The notes below the pieces were generated by a model. The model was not told the DNA's origin. It did no database searches and saw nothing but the letters and a program-made list of their open reading frames with translations. From positions 682,001 to 746,000 of the forward strand of contig NZ_CP034072.1 in assembly GCF_003855255.1 (NCBI RefSeq): 64,000 bases of DNA. Direction: 5' to 3'. A program made the translations under genes and the position numbers. The stretch is from Mycolicibacterium nivoides (lineage in GTDB: Bacteria; Actinomycetota; Actinomycetes; Mycobacteriales; Mycobacteriaceae). Below, in pieces: positions 1 to 8,367 of this stretch. The number at the start of each line of letters is the position of its first letter. The stretch's first letter is position 1.

Positions 1-8
1 TTTGCCAT
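1..8 (-). CDS. sigB: Probable 5' end of sigma factor SigB (partial)
   Basis: Only the first codons are in the window: ATG GCA AA on the minus strand, running off the left edge. An AGGAGG ribosome binding site sits 5 nt upstream, so a real start is well supported. The identification as SigB is inference: mycobacterial SigB begins Met-Ala, the next genes (DUF3099, DUF3039, YihY) are those that neighbour sigB in M. tuberculosis, and the upstream promoter is of the type known to drive sigB. The protein itself cannot be checked here. Confidence 0.45.
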
Positions 9-44
9 GACGGCCTCCTGATCAGCTCGAACTGTCATGATCTA

Positions 45-72
45 CAACGTCGTAGACGCCATGAGAGTTCCC
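45..72 (-). promoter_or_regulatory. SigE/SigH-type promoter for the left-edge gene (sigB?)
   Basis: On the minus strand GGGAAC (72-67) is followed by a 17-nt spacer and CGTTG (49-45). This fits the mycobacterial ECF consensus GGGAAY-N16-18-SGTTG recognised by SigE and SigH. The start codon at position 8 lies about 37 nt downstream of the -10. In M. tuberculosis sigB is transcribed by SigE and SigH, which supports both the promoter call and the identity of the edge gene. Confidence 0.6.
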
Positions 73-155
73 GCCGATCCCCGGATTCATACCCGTTGAG
101 CTGGGGTTTTTCCGAACCGACCTGAGAATGTCCTGAGAATAGCTAAAGAAGCCGC

Positions 156-584
156 TCAGGCGGGGTCATCGTCGCCGGATCGCGCTGCGTCCGGTTGCGG
201 TGGCACAAACGGTTCCTTCTGTAACGCCGGCCGCTCCGCGGTGGGGAACAGTGGAATCCGCTCGCCGTGACCGGCGTAACGCCGTGGCTCCTCGGCGCTG
301 CGCGGGGGACGATCGTTGGCGATCAGCACCGCCATCCAGGGCAGCGGTATCGACGCCACGATGATCGCGAGCGAGATGAGCCCGTTCTGCCAGATGTTGT
401 AGGCGACGGCGGCGAGGATGAGTGCGGGGATGCGGAAGGCCATCAGCGTCAGGTACTTGCGGACACGCTGGCGATGCTGCACTTCGTAGGAGGGTGCGGC
501 TTTGGTGATGAGAACCGGGCGGGCTTCCTTGCCGAAATCGTCGCCGAAATCGTCGTCGAAACTCAGCTCGTGGCTTTGTTTCAT
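156..584 (-). CDS. DUF3099 family membrane protein
   Basis: A 142-residue protein of unknown function. The N-terminus is polar and acidic, followed by two hydrophobic segments (about residues 46-66 and 68-88) and a soluble Pro-rich tail of about 50 residues. The start MKQSHEL was chosen because upstream in-frame codons show no family-like sequence. It resembles the DUF3099 protein next to sigB in M. tuberculosis (Rv2709, from memory). It is divergent from the DUF3039 gene, with about 105 nt between them. Confidence 0.7.
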   Translation of the reverse strand: MKQSHELSFDDDFGDDFGKEARPVLITKAAPSYEVQHRQRVRKYLTLMAFRIPALILAAVAYNIWQNGLISLAIIVASIPLPWMAVLIANDRPPRSAEEPRRYAGHGERIPLFPTAERPALQKEPFVPPQPDAARSGDDDPA

Positions 585-689
585 GCCTCTACTGTTCCAC
601 ACCTGGACCGCGTGGTGGCAGGCGGATTTCCCTATGCCCCGCAGCCAGGCACAATAAAAACCCGCGGACGTGAGGAGCACAATAAAACT

Positions 690-926
690 ATGCAGACCCA
701 GACCATCGAGCGCCCGGACACCGACGAACGCGTCGACGACGGGACCGACGACGACACCCCCAAGTTCTTCCACTACGTCAAGAAGAACAAGATCGCCGAA
801 AGTGCCGTCATGGGCACCCATGTGGTCGCGCTGTGCGGCGAGGTGTTCCCCGTGACGAAATCGGCCAAGCCGGGCTCTCCGGTGTGCCCGGATTGCAAGA
901 AGATCTACGAATCGCTCAAGAAGTAA
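690..926 (+). CDS. DUF3039 small zinc-ribbon-like protein
   Basis: A 78-residue protein. The first 25 residues are acidic and probably disordered. The rest carries a compact set of possible metal ligands: His44, Cys49 and a CPDC pair (Cys66, Cys69). The sequence FFHYVKKNKIAES and VCPDCKKIYE is typical of the actinobacterial DUF3039 family, whose function is unknown. GAGGAGC precedes the ATG by 10 nt. It ends 2 nt before the convergent YihY gene. Confidence 0.75.
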   Translation: MQTQTIERPDTDERVDDGTDDDTPKFFHYVKKNKIAESAVMGTHVVALCGEVFPVTKSAKPGSPVCPDCKKIYESLKK

Positions 927-927
927 C

Positions 928-1920
928 TCACGAAGCGGGCGGCGGCCGGGGCGGTGACAGGGGCTCGGGCACTCGGGGTTCGACCGGTGCCTGGGCGCCG
1001 CCGTTGAGGGCTTTGTCCTCCAGCCATTCCCGCAGTCTCCTGGCGTGGGTGTCCGACGCGGGCCACTCCTCTTGAATGGCCGCATTGAGTTCGGCGCCGA
1101 GCATGATGGCAAAACCCAGGAAGAACGCGAACAGCAAGAACGCGATCGGCGTGGCCAGCGCGCCGTAGGTGTAGCCGGTGCTGGTGATCCAGGTCAGGTA
1201 GATCCGTAACCCGAACGTGGCGACCAGGAACACCACGGTGGCCAGCACCGCGCCGAGCATCAGGCGGTGCGTCGGGATCGGTGCGGGCAACGAGACCCGA
1301 TACAGGATGGTCACCCCGACGAACACCGCCAGGAACAACGCCGGGTAGTAGCCGTAACGCAGCACGTTGTCCCAGCTGTCCGGGATGTGTTCGGAGATCG
1401 CCCGGGGTCCGAGCGCCAGCAGCGGCGCCAAGCCGATCGCGGAGACCAGCATGATCACGTACAGGCCCAGCGCGTAGAAGCGCTGTCGCACCGGATGCCG
1501 CAGCGGTGTCTGATCGTGGGCCTCCACGATGGAGTCCACGAATGCCGACACCGCCGACGACCCGGCCCACAACGAGATCACGAAACCCACCGACACCACC
1601 TCGCCCCGGGCGCCCTTCACGATGTCGCGGATCGTCGGTTCGATGATCTCGTTGACGACGTTGGGGGAGAAGAAGCTGTTCGCCGCGTTGATCAGTTGGT
1701 CCTGGATCGTCGGCAGGGTGTCCGGCCCGAACAACGGCGCGATGTAGGCCAGGCTGCCGAGCATCCCCAGCAGGAGGGGAGGCAACGACAACGCGCACCA
1801 GAACGCCGCCTGCGCCGATTCCGAGAAGATGGAATCGTCCCAGCTCTTCGACAACGTGCGCCGAGTGATGTGCCAGATGTGGTGGCGTGATGGTGGTACT
1901 GGAAGCGGCTGGCCAGTCAT
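928..1920 (-). CDS. YihY/BrkB family integral membrane protein
   Basis: A 330-residue protein with about six hydrophobic segments spread over residues 38-265, including the family-typical stretch around WAGSSAVSAFVDSI. The YihY/BrkB family was once annotated as ribonuclease BN, but its members are membrane proteins of unclear function. The C-terminal 60 residues are charged and then Pro-rich, probably cytoplasmic. The gene corresponds in position to M. tuberculosis Rv2707 (from memory). Confidence 0.8.
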   Translation of the reverse strand: MTGQPLPVPPSRHHIWHITRRTLSKSWDDSIFSESAQAAFWCALSLPPLLLGMLGSLAYIAPLFGPDTLPTIQDQLINAANSFFSPNVVNEIIEPTIRDIVKGARGEVVSVGFVISLWAGSSAVSAFVDSIVEAHDQTPLRHPVRQRFYALGLYVIMLVSAIGLAPLLALGPRAISEHIPDSWDNVLRYGYYPALFLAVFVGVTILYRVSLPAPIPTHRLMLGAVLATVVFLVATFGLRIYLTWITSTGYTYGALATPIAFLLFAFFLGFAIMLGAELNAAIQEEWPASDTHARRLREWLEDKALNGGAQAPVEPRVPEPLSPPRPPPAS

Positions 1921-1993
1921 GACCAGTCAAGCATTACTGACGAAACGTGCTCCTGCCCAGGCGGGTGGTGTCCGAGACGACGGCTGATGGCCG

Positions 1994-2185
1994 TCAGGCG
2001 TCTGCGGTGCTGGTTTCCAGCACCGCGGCCAGCTCGACCAGCTTGGCTTCGTGCTCGTTGGCATGGTGTTGGCAGAAGAGCAGCTCGGCCCCCGAAGGCA
2101 GCTTCGCGCGCACGCGTGCGGCCGCACCGCAACGATCGCAGCGATCGGCTCTGGTTAGCTCCGGGCTTGTCAGAGTTGCGTTCAT
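1994..2185 (-). CDS. DUF7455 small zinc-ribbon protein
   Basis: A 63-residue protein with a CDRCG motif (Cys16, Cys19) and a FCQHH motif (Cys38, His40, His41), which together could bind one zinc. Small proteins of this kind are frequent next to housekeeping sigma-factor genes in actinobacteria; their role is unknown. The ATG is preceded by GGAGG 6-10 nt upstream. It lies upstream of yihY on the same strand, 73 nt away. Confidence 0.7.
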   Translation of the reverse strand: MNATLTSPELTRADRCDRCGAAARVRAKLPSGAELLFCQHHANEHEAKLVELAAVLETSTADA

Positions 2186-2344
2186 GGCTCCTCCGTCTTC
2201 TGCTCTGCGCATCTCGGCAAAGTCGTCGTGATTGCGTATGTCTACTCTGTCAGACGTTTTGGATTCCGGCCTTGTTCCCCAAGGGTTCACCGGTGTGTCG
2301 TGTCTCACTTGGTCGCCGTGTTGCTGGACAGGCAAGCTGACGGT

Positions 2345-2716
2345 ATGCATCCATCGCCGCGTGTCCTGGTTCACTTGTGCAGCGCCGAGGACTGGCTGAC
2401 GGCTCAGCGGAGCGGCGAACATCGCCCTGACTCACTCGGCGTGCAGGGCTTCGTCCACCTCTCGGCTCCTGAGCAGGTACATCTGCCCGCGAACCGGCTC
2501 TACTCCGGACGCGGCGACCTGGTGCTGCTGCACATCGATCCGGCGAAGCTCACCGATCCGGTGCGCTGGGAGCCGGGGGTTCCGACGGACCCCGAGGCGA
2601 TGCTGTTCCCGCATCTGTACGGTCCGCTGCCGGTAGACGCTGTGATGACCACCACGGTCTACGAACCCGACGATCAGGGACGGTTCGCGCCGTTGGCCGA
2701 CACGCCGTCGGGGTAG
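2345..2716 (+). CDS. DUF952 family protein
   Basis: A 123-residue protein. The N-terminal LVHLCSAEDW, the GFVHLSAPEQVH segment and DLVLLHIDP are characteristic of DUF952, a family structurally related to ADP-ribosyltransferase-like folds but without an assigned reaction. The start ATG gives the expected family length; an in-frame extension upstream looks non-coding. It is followed closely by a palindrome and the TetR gene on the same strand. Confidence 0.75.
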   Translation: MHPSPRVLVHLCSAEDWLTAQRSGEHRPDSLGVQGFVHLSAPEQVHLPANRLYSGRGDLVLLHIDPAKLTDPVRWEPGVPTDPEAMLFPHLYGPLPVDAVMTTTVYEPDDQGRFAPLADTPSG

Positions 2717-2740
2717 AGCGCAGCTCAGCGGCCGGTGCGG

Positions 2741-2762
2741 CACGTGACATGCTCGTCACGTG
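2741..2762. promoter_or_regulatory. Perfect palindrome, probable TetR operator overlapping its own start codon
   Basis: CACGTGAC (2741-2748) and GTCACGTG (2755-2762) form an 8-bp perfect inverted repeat around a 6-nt spacer. The last three bases are the GTG start of the TetR gene. A repressor bound here would block its own transcription or initiation. The size (22 bp) suits a TetR dimer. The ligand and the occupant are inferred. Confidence 0.5.
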
Positions 2763-3398
2763 TCCGGCGCGGCCCAGAATCGGCAGGGCGCGGCCACCCG
2801 GCTGCGCCTGGTGAAGGCTGCCGAACGACTGTTCGCCGCCCAAGGGGTGGATGCGGTATCCGTGCGGGCGGTCAACGCGGCCGCGGGCCTCGGCGCGGCG
2901 TCGGTGCACTACCACTTCGGATCCAAAGATGACCTGCTGCGCGCGGTGCTCACCGACGTCGGTGCGCCGGTGCGCGACGAGATCGCCGCCAATGTGGCGG
3001 TGCTCGCGGCCGATCCGGTTGCGCCCAGCCCCGACGCTCTCGTCCGGGCGGTGACCGAGCCGTACCTGAAACTGCTGCTGCGCCACCGCGTCCGGGGCAT
3101 GCGCTGGATCAAGATCATCGCGCAGATCTCGCAGGAGAACAATCCGGTGCTGCTCGATACCGAGCAGCGCCTGCCCGACGAATTGTTCGCACAGGTCCAG
3201 CGGGTGTTTCCCGATTCGGATCCGGGCCGCCTGGAACTGCGGTGGGCCATCTCGATCATGAACTTCATCCAAGCGCTGAGCCGGGCCGACGAATGGCGCC
3301 GCAACGGTAGCCGGCTGGACGAGGGCGAACTGCGGGATTTCTACGAAGACCTCGTGTGTTTCGTCGTCGGCGGAGTCGATCGCCTCCTCGGTTCCTGA
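2760..3398 (+). CDS. TetR/AcrR family transcriptional regulator
   Basis: A 212-residue regulator. The N-terminal DNA-binding domain occupies about residues 10-60, with the recognition helix in the segment ending VHYHFGSKDDLL, which is the classic TetR signature. The remainder is an all-helical ligand-binding domain. The GTG start lies within a palindrome, suggesting autoregulation. It stands at the head of the oxidative gene island and is followed 86 nt later by a luciferase-like monooxygenase, with a second repeat cluster in the gap, so it probably controls that transcript. Confidence 0.85.
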   Translation: MSGAAQNRQGAATRLRLVKAAERLFAAQGVDAVSVRAVNAAAGLGAASVHYHFGSKDDLLRAVLTDVGAPVRDEIAANVAVLAADPVAPSPDALVRAVTEPYLKLLLRHRVRGMRWIKIIAQISQENNPVLLDTEQRLPDELFAQVQRVFPDSDPGRLELRWAISIMNFIQALSRADEWRRNGSRLDEGELRDFYEDLVCFVVGGVDRLLGS

Positions 3399-3440
3399 CT
3401 GATCCGTCCTACCCAGCGGGAGCTTCCGCGGCAAAATTTC

Positions 3441-3469
3441 TGGATCACTTGATCCAATCAGTTGATCCA
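3441..3469. promoter_or_regulatory. TGATCCA repeat cluster before the luciferase-like gene
   Basis: TGGATCA-CT-TGATCCA (3441-3456) is a perfect 7-bp inverted repeat. A third copy, TGATCCA, follows at 3463-3469. The cluster lies 16-44 nt upstream of the next start codon and is A/T-richer than its surroundings. It is likely an operator with two overlapping half-site pairs. It does not match the CACGTGAC palindrome, so a different regulator may bind. Confidence 0.45.
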
Positions 3470-3484
3470 GATAGCGTCCCGGGC

Positions 3485-4681
3485 ATGTGGAATTCGAGCT
3501 CGATCAAGTTCGGGGCGTTCCTGGCGCCCTATCACCCCCTCAACGCCGACCCGGCACTGCAGTTGCGGCGTGACATCGATCTGATGGAACATCTGGACCA
3601 TCTCGGATTCGACGAGGCGTGGATGGGTGAGCACCACTCCACCGGATCCGAAACCGTCCCTGCGCCAGACGTGTTCATCGCGGCGGCGGCCGAACGCACC
3701 GAACGCATCCGGTTCGGCACCGGTGTGATGTCGCTGCCGTACCACCACCCGCTGATCACCGCGGACCGCATCACCCAACTCGATCTGCAGACGCGCGGCA
3801 GGCTGATCGTCGGCACCGGCCCGGGCAAGATCCCGCTGGACGCGCACATGATGGGGATCGACCCGATCGACCAGCGCCGGATGCAGGGTGAGGCACTGGA
3901 GGCGGTACTGCGCCTGCTGCGCGGCGAGGTCGTCGACATGGAGACCGACTGGTTCACGCTGCGCGATGCGCGGGCCCAGCTGCCCACCTACGACCCGGCC
4001 GGTGTCGAGGTGGCGACCGCGTCGACCATCTCTCCGAACGGGTCGGTGCTCGCCGGCACGCACGGATTGTCCCTGCTGTCACTGGCCGCCAGCTCGCCGA
4101 GCGGATTCGAGGTGCTGGACCGCAACTGGGGTGTGTACGAGCAGGTTTCGGCAGCGAACGGGCATCGGGCGGACCGCTCCACCTGGCGCCTGGTCAATCC
4201 GATGTTCATCGCCGAGACCCGGGCCGAGGCCGAACGGGCCGTCAGCCGCCGGATCCACGCCATCGCCGAATACGTCAACCGGCAGCAGGGCATCCACCCC
4301 GACTGGGCGCAGACACCCGAGGGCATCATCAACCAGTGGCGTACCGACAACCTGGGCGAGTTCGGTCAGGTGATCATCGGCACGCCCGAAGATGCGATCG
4401 CACAGATCGAGCGCCTCATCGAGAAGACCGGCGGATTCGGCACGCTGCTGATCCTGCATGTGGACATGGCCAGTTGGGAGGACACCAAGCGCAGCTATGA
4501 ACTGTTCGCCTCCGAAGTGGTACCGCATTTCAAGAAGCGCAACGCAGGCCGGCAGGCCAGCCTGCAGTTCGCCGAGGACAACAGCGAGTACCTCCTCGGC
4601 GGCCTGATCGGCGCAATCACCAAGGCGCACACCGACTATTACGGCCAGCCTGCCGAGCAGCTCGCCGGGCAGCGGGCGTGA
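3485..4681 (+). CDS. Luciferase-like (LLM) flavin- or F420-dependent monooxygenase
   Basis: A 398-residue protein of the bacterial luciferase superfamily, a TIM-barrel fold that uses FMNH2 or F420H2. Visible family features are the N-terminal KFGAFLAPYHP strand, the GFDEAWMGEHH segment (about residues 41-51), FGTGVMSLPYHHP and LIVGTGPGK. The C-terminal GFGTLLILHVDMASWEDTKRSYELFA helix is also typical. The ATG at 3485 was chosen over longer in-frame options because homology-like sequence begins there. The stop overlaps the start of the following alcohol dehydrogenase by one base, so the two are co-translated. The substrate is unknown. Confidence 0.8.
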   Translation: MWNSSSIKFGAFLAPYHPLNADPALQLRRDIDLMEHLDHLGFDEAWMGEHHSTGSETVPAPDVFIAAAAERTERIRFGTGVMSLPYHHPLITADRITQLDLQTRGRLIVGTGPGKIPLDAHMMGIDPIDQRRMQGEALEAVLRLLRGEVVDMETDWFTLRDARAQLPTYDPAGVEVATASTISPNGSVLAGTHGLSLLSLAASSPSGFEVLDRNWGVYEQVSAANGHRADRSTWRLVNPMFIAETRAEAERAVSRRIHAIAEYVNRQQGIHPDWAQTPEGIINQWRTDNLGEFGQVIIGTPEDAIAQIERLIEKTGGFGTLLILHVDMASWEDTKRSYELFASEVVPHFKKRNAGRQASLQFAEDNSEYLLGGLIGAITKAHTDYYGQPAEQLAGQRA

Positions 4682-5733
4682 TGCGCGCGGCCGAATACTT
4701 CGACGGTCGGTTCACCGTCACCGACGTCACCGAACCACCCGCCACCGGGCCTGGACAACTGCGCATCAAGGTCGCGGCCTGCGGCATCTGCGGCAGCGAT
4801 CTGAGCATGTCCAAGGATCCGTGCCGGTTCGTCTCTGTCGCGGCGGCCGGAGGGTTCCCGCTCGCCGTGTTCGACCACAGCAAGCCCATCGTGCTCGGGC
4901 ATGAGTACGCCGGCACGGTCGTCGAATGCGGCGCGGGTGTCACCGATTTCGAGGTGGGCGACCGGGTCGCGGGCATCGGCGTCGCAACCGAGGCCGACAC
5001 CGGAATCCCGACGATCATCGGCTATTCGAACGAATACCACGGGGCCTTCGGCGAATTCATCGTCGTCGACGGTTTCTGGGTGCGCAAGGTGCCCGACGGC
5101 CTGTCGCTCGAACACGCGACCCTGGCCGAACCGCTGCACGTGGGTGAGATGCACGTGCAGCAATCGGGCCTCACCGAGACCGACGCCGCCCTGGTGATCG
5201 GTTGCGGCTCCATCGGTCTCGGTACGATTCTGGCGGCCAAGGCGCATGGTGCGCACACCGTCATCGCCGCCGAGCCGTCGCCCAAGCGCCGCGAGCTCGC
5301 CCTCAAGATGGGCGCCGACATCGTGGTCGACCCCGATGAGCAGGATCCGATCGAGCGCTGGAACTCGATGCTGGCTGAGGGCAAGGGCGGCTCAGGCATC
5401 CTCATCGCCTACGAGTGCAGCGGGCGCGTCGGCACCCTTAACACCCTGACCCACACTCTGCCGTTCGGTTCCCGGATCCAGGTCGTCGCTTCACCTTTCG
5501 GTGACGAGACGATCATCCCGGTGGTGGCCCAGTTCCGGCAGATCGCGATCAACTTCGGACACGGCCCCTACCACGAGGCCTACGAGACCGTGCTGAAGCG
5601 GCTGGCCGACGGCGAGATCGACGCCGAGGCGATCATCACGGGCCGCGTCGGACTGGGCGGTCTGGGCGACGCGTTCGAGGCGCTGCGGGATCCCGAGGCG
5701 CACGTCAAGATCCTGGTGCTGCCCGGGGCGTGA
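4681..5733 (+). CDS. Zinc-binding medium-chain alcohol dehydrogenase
   Basis: A 350-residue MDR-family dehydrogenase. The catalytic-zinc motif CGICGSDL is at about residues 35-42 and GHEYAG at about 75-80; the cofactor-binding segment GCGSIGLG lies near residue 175. The usual four-Cys structural zinc loop is not visible, as in threonine- and butanediol-dehydrogenase relatives that lack it. It starts at TGATG, overlapping the luciferase-like gene by one base. Reaction: NAD(P)-linked alcohol/ketone interconversion; the substrate is unknown. Confidence 0.85.
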   Translation: MRAAEYFDGRFTVTDVTEPPATGPGQLRIKVAACGICGSDLSMSKDPCRFVSVAAAGGFPLAVFDHSKPIVLGHEYAGTVVECGAGVTDFEVGDRVAGIGVATEADTGIPTIIGYSNEYHGAFGEFIVVDGFWVRKVPDGLSLEHATLAEPLHVGEMHVQQSGLTETDAALVIGCGSIGLGTILAAKAHGAHTVIAAEPSPKRRELALKMGADIVVDPDEQDPIERWNSMLAEGKGGSGILIAYECSGRVGTLNTLTHTLPFGSRIQVVASPFGDETIIPVVAQFRQIAINFGHGPYHEAYETVLKRLADGEIDAEAIITGRVGLGGLGDAFEALRDPEAHVKILVLPGA

Positions 5734-5757
5734 GCGGCCGGGGACCTCGCCTGGGGT

Positions 5758-6540
5758 TCAGCTGGTGTGGGCCGGCGTCACCGGAATCCGGCCCGCGCTG
5801 GCGCCGCCGTCGACCGTCAGGTCCGCGCCGGTGATGTACGACGACGCATCCGAGGCCAGGAACGCGACGACGTCAGCAACCTCTTCGGGGGTGCCGACGC
5901 GCGTGAGCGGTGCACCGGGATGGCCGCCGAGGCCGCGTTCCACCTCAAGGTGGGCGATCATCGGTGTGTCGATCATCCCGGGGTAGACAGTGTTGACGCG
6001 AATACCCAACGGGCCCAGCTCGATTGCCGCGACCTTCGACATGCCGCGCAGGCCCCACTTGGATGCGCCGTATGCGGTGTAGCCGGCGAGTCCCTGCACG
6101 CCCGCCTGCGACGAGATGTTGACGATCGATCCGCCGCCGGCGGCCTTCATCGGTTCCGTGACGGCCTGGATCCCGAGAAAGGCGCCGATGAGGTTGACCC
6201 TCAGCATCTGCTCGAATCCGGCGGTGTCCTGCTCGGCCAGCGGCACCACCTTGCAGATGGCGGCGTTGTTGACCAGTACGTCGACCCGGCCGAACTCTGT
6301 GACCGCGGTGTCGACCGCCACGCGCCAGTCGGTTTCGCTGCCGACATCGTGGCGGACGAAACGGGCGGCGGCGCCGATCGATTCGGCGACCCGCTCACCC
6401 TCCTCGGCGAGGACGTCGGTCAATACCACCCGGGCGCCGAGGGCGGCGAACAACCGCGCTTCGGCCTCACCCTGTCCGCGTGCGGCGCCGGTGACGATCG
6501 CGACCTTGCCGGACAGATCCATCAGCTTTGCGTCTGTCAT
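5758..6540 (-). CDS. Short-chain dehydrogenase/reductase (SDR) 1
   Basis: A 260-residue classical SDR. The cofactor loop TGAARGQG is near residues 18-25, NNAA near 92, and the catalytic Ser with YGASK (about residues 155-159) complete the active site. The C-terminal ITGADLTVDGG motif is typical of FabG-like and 3-alpha/20-beta-hydroxysteroid dehydrogenases. Asp in LTDV after the second strand suggests NAD(H) preference. It is 2 nt downstream of SDR 2 in a four-gene minus-strand operon (acyl-CoA synthetase, esterase, SDR 2, SDR 1). Confidence 0.85.
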   Translation of the reverse strand: MTDAKLMDLSGKVAIVTGAARGQGEAEARLFAALGARVVLTDVLAEEGERVAESIGAAARFVRHDVGSETDWRVAVDTAVTEFGRVDVLVNNAAICKVVPLAEQDTAGFEQMLRVNLIGAFLGIQAVTEPMKAAGGGSIVNISSQAGVQGLAGYTAYGASKWGLRGMSKVAAIELGPLGIRVNTVYPGMIDTPMIAHLEVERGLGGHPGAPLTRVGTPEEVADVVAFLASDASSYITGADLTVDGGASAGRIPVTPAHTS

Positions 6541-6542
6541 CA

Positions 6543-7340
6543 CTACTTCTCGTTCTGGTCGATGCCGGTCAGCAGGATCTCCGACATCCGGCGGGGGAAC
6601 TCGGTGACCTTGGCCATGGCCACGATCTGACGCGGCATGACGACATGGCGCTTGTTGCGTTCGATGGCGTCGGCGATGGCAGTGGCCACCACCTCGGGCT
6701 CCAGCGCGGACGACGGCAGCATGCGCAGGCGTTCGAACCGCTCGATGGTCTTGCGGGCGGGCGTGAATTCCCGGATGTGGTCGATCATGTCGGTCCGCAC
6801 CTCGCCGAGCTGGACGAGCGTGGTGCCCACGGGCTTGCCCCGCAGCTCCGCGCGGATGCCTGCGGTGAAATGGCTCAGTCCGGCCTTGGAGGTGCCGTAC
6901 AACGTGACGCCGGGACCCTGCGCGATCGCCCCGTAGGACGACACGTTCACGATGTGACCGCGGCCCCGGCGCACCATCCGAGGCATGGCCTGTCGGCACA
7001 GCTCCAGGGGCGCGGCGAGGTTGACCTGCAGGAGGTTCTGCACGTCGGAGGCGCTGGCGTCGGGGAACAGGCCCACCCGGTCGATTCCGGCATTGTTGAC
7101 CAGGATGTCGACCGGGCCGTCGGCCTCGACCTGGTCCAGCAGTGCCTCGACGGCGGCGGGATCGGTGAGGTCGGTGGGGTAGGCCTTGCCGCCGATCTCC
7201 TTGGCGAGCAGGTTGAGCGACTCGGCATCACGCGCCACCACGGCGACGTCGACACCGCGGGCGGCCAGCACCTCGGCGATGCTCTTGCCCAGTCCGCGGC
7301 TCGCGCCGGTGACCAGAGCGCGGGTGTTCGCAAGCTTCAT
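6543..7340 (-). CDS. Short-chain dehydrogenase/reductase (SDR) 2
   Basis: A 265-residue SDR with TGASRGLG at residues 11-18, NNAG near 86 and a YGTSKAG active site near 147. Arg following the second strand (VVARD) hints at NADP(H). The C-terminus differs from FabG proteins: instead of a GxxxxVDGG tail it ends with a helical region, as in SadH-type SDRs of the mymA locus. It lies between the esterase (10 nt upstream) and SDR 1 (2 nt downstream), so it is co-transcribed with them. Confidence 0.8.
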   Translation of the reverse strand: MKLANTRALVTGASRGLGKSIAEVLAARGVDVAVVARDAESLNLLAKEIGGKAYPTDLTDPAAVEALLDQVEADGPVDILVNNAGIDRVGLFPDASASDVQNLLQVNLAAPLELCRQAMPRMVRRGRGHIVNVSSYGAIAQGPGVTLYGTSKAGLSHFTAGIRAELRGKPVGTTLVQLGEVRTDMIDHIREFTPARKTIERFERLRMLPSSALEPEVVATAIADAIERNKRHVVMPRQIVAMAKVTEFPRRMSEILLTGIDQNEK

Positions 7341-7350
7341 GGGTTGCCTT

Positions 7351-8367
7351 TCAATGGTTTTCAGGTGTGGTCTTCGTTGTTCGGTTCGGGACGTACAGGG
7401 CCTCGCGGACGACGGCGCACACGTCTTCGGTGGCCTCGGCCGCGGCGGGGAGGTGATCGGCGAGGTTGAAGAATCCGTGGAAACCGCGCTCGTAGCGCCG
7501 GACGCTGACTTCCGCGCCGCCGGCGGCGAGCATGCGGGCGTATTCCTCGCCCTCCTCGCACAGCGGATCCAGCGCCCCGGTCAGCACGTGTCCATCCGGA
7601 AGCCCGGTCATGTCACCGAGAATCGGCGACGCCGACACCTCGGCCTGGGCGCCGCTGGCACCGAGGTACTGCGCGGTGAACCACTGCATGTGCTCGGCGG
7701 TCAGCACCCCGCTCTTGGTGTGCGGGCTGGACAGCGACGACTTGCGGCGCTGGTCGACCACCGGGTAGATCAGCACCTGGAATGCGATGGGCGGTCCGCT
7801 GCGGTCCCGGGCCGTCATCGCCACCACCGCCGCCAGGTTGCCGCCCGCGCTGTCGCCCGCGACCACCAGCCGGGCCGGGTCACCGCCGAGCTCGGAGGCG
7901 TGGGCAGCCGCCCATTCGGTTGCGGCCCAGGCATCTTCGACGGCGGCAGGATAGGGATGCTCCGGTGCCAGCCGGTAATCGACCGAGATCACAATCGCGC
8001 CGATGCCGTTGGCGAGCCTGCGGCAGCACGAGTCGTGGGAGTCGAGGTCGCAGAGGACGAACCCGCCGCCGTGGAAATAGACCAGTACGGGCAGTCCGGC
8101 GTCAGTGTCGATGCAGGAGTCGGCGGGGTCCAGCGGATGGTAGATCCGCACCGGGATGTCGCAGGCAGGCCCGGGAACGGCCCGGTTTTCCACGCTGCTC
8201 ACCTGCATGGGCCTGGCCGGTCGGCGGCTGGCCTTGAGCCGGGCCCGCACCTCGGCCGCGGCGGCGATGGGGTCGTTGCCGCCGGAGAGGATCGGGGCGA
8301 ACGCGTCGCCCATCCGTCCGGCGACCTCGCGCTTCATGGTCTCGTCGGGCGTGGGTGAGCCGGTCAC
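7351..8367 (-). CDS. HSL-family alpha/beta hydrolase (esterase/lipase) 1
   Basis: A 338-residue hydrolase of the hormone-sensitive-lipase (type IV) family. HGGGF (oxyanion hole) is near residue 95, GDSAGG (nucleophile Ser) near 168, the acid Asp in GALDPL and the His in GFHGFF near the C-terminus. It resembles LipR/LipH-type mycobacterial esterases. Its start overlaps the end of the acyl-CoA synthetase gene by 4 nt. In context it could cleave the ester or lactone made by the island's Baeyer-Villiger monooxygenase. Confidence 0.85.
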   Translation of the reverse strand: MTGSPTPDETMKREVAGRMGDAFAPILSGGNDPIAAAAEVRARLKASRRPARPMQVSSVENRAVPGPACDIPVRIYHPLDPADSCIDTDAGLPVLVYFHGGGFVLCDLDSHDSCCRRLANGIGAIVISVDYRLAPEHPYPAAVEDAWAATEWAAAHASELGGDPARLVVAGDSAGGNLAAVVAMTARDRSGPPIAFQVLIYPVVDQRRKSSLSSPHTKSGVLTAEHMQWFTAQYLGASGAQAEVSASPILGDMTGLPDGHVLTGALDPLCEEGEEYARMLAAGGAEVSVRRYERGFHGFFNLADHLPAAAEATEDVCAVVREALYVPNRTTKTTPENH

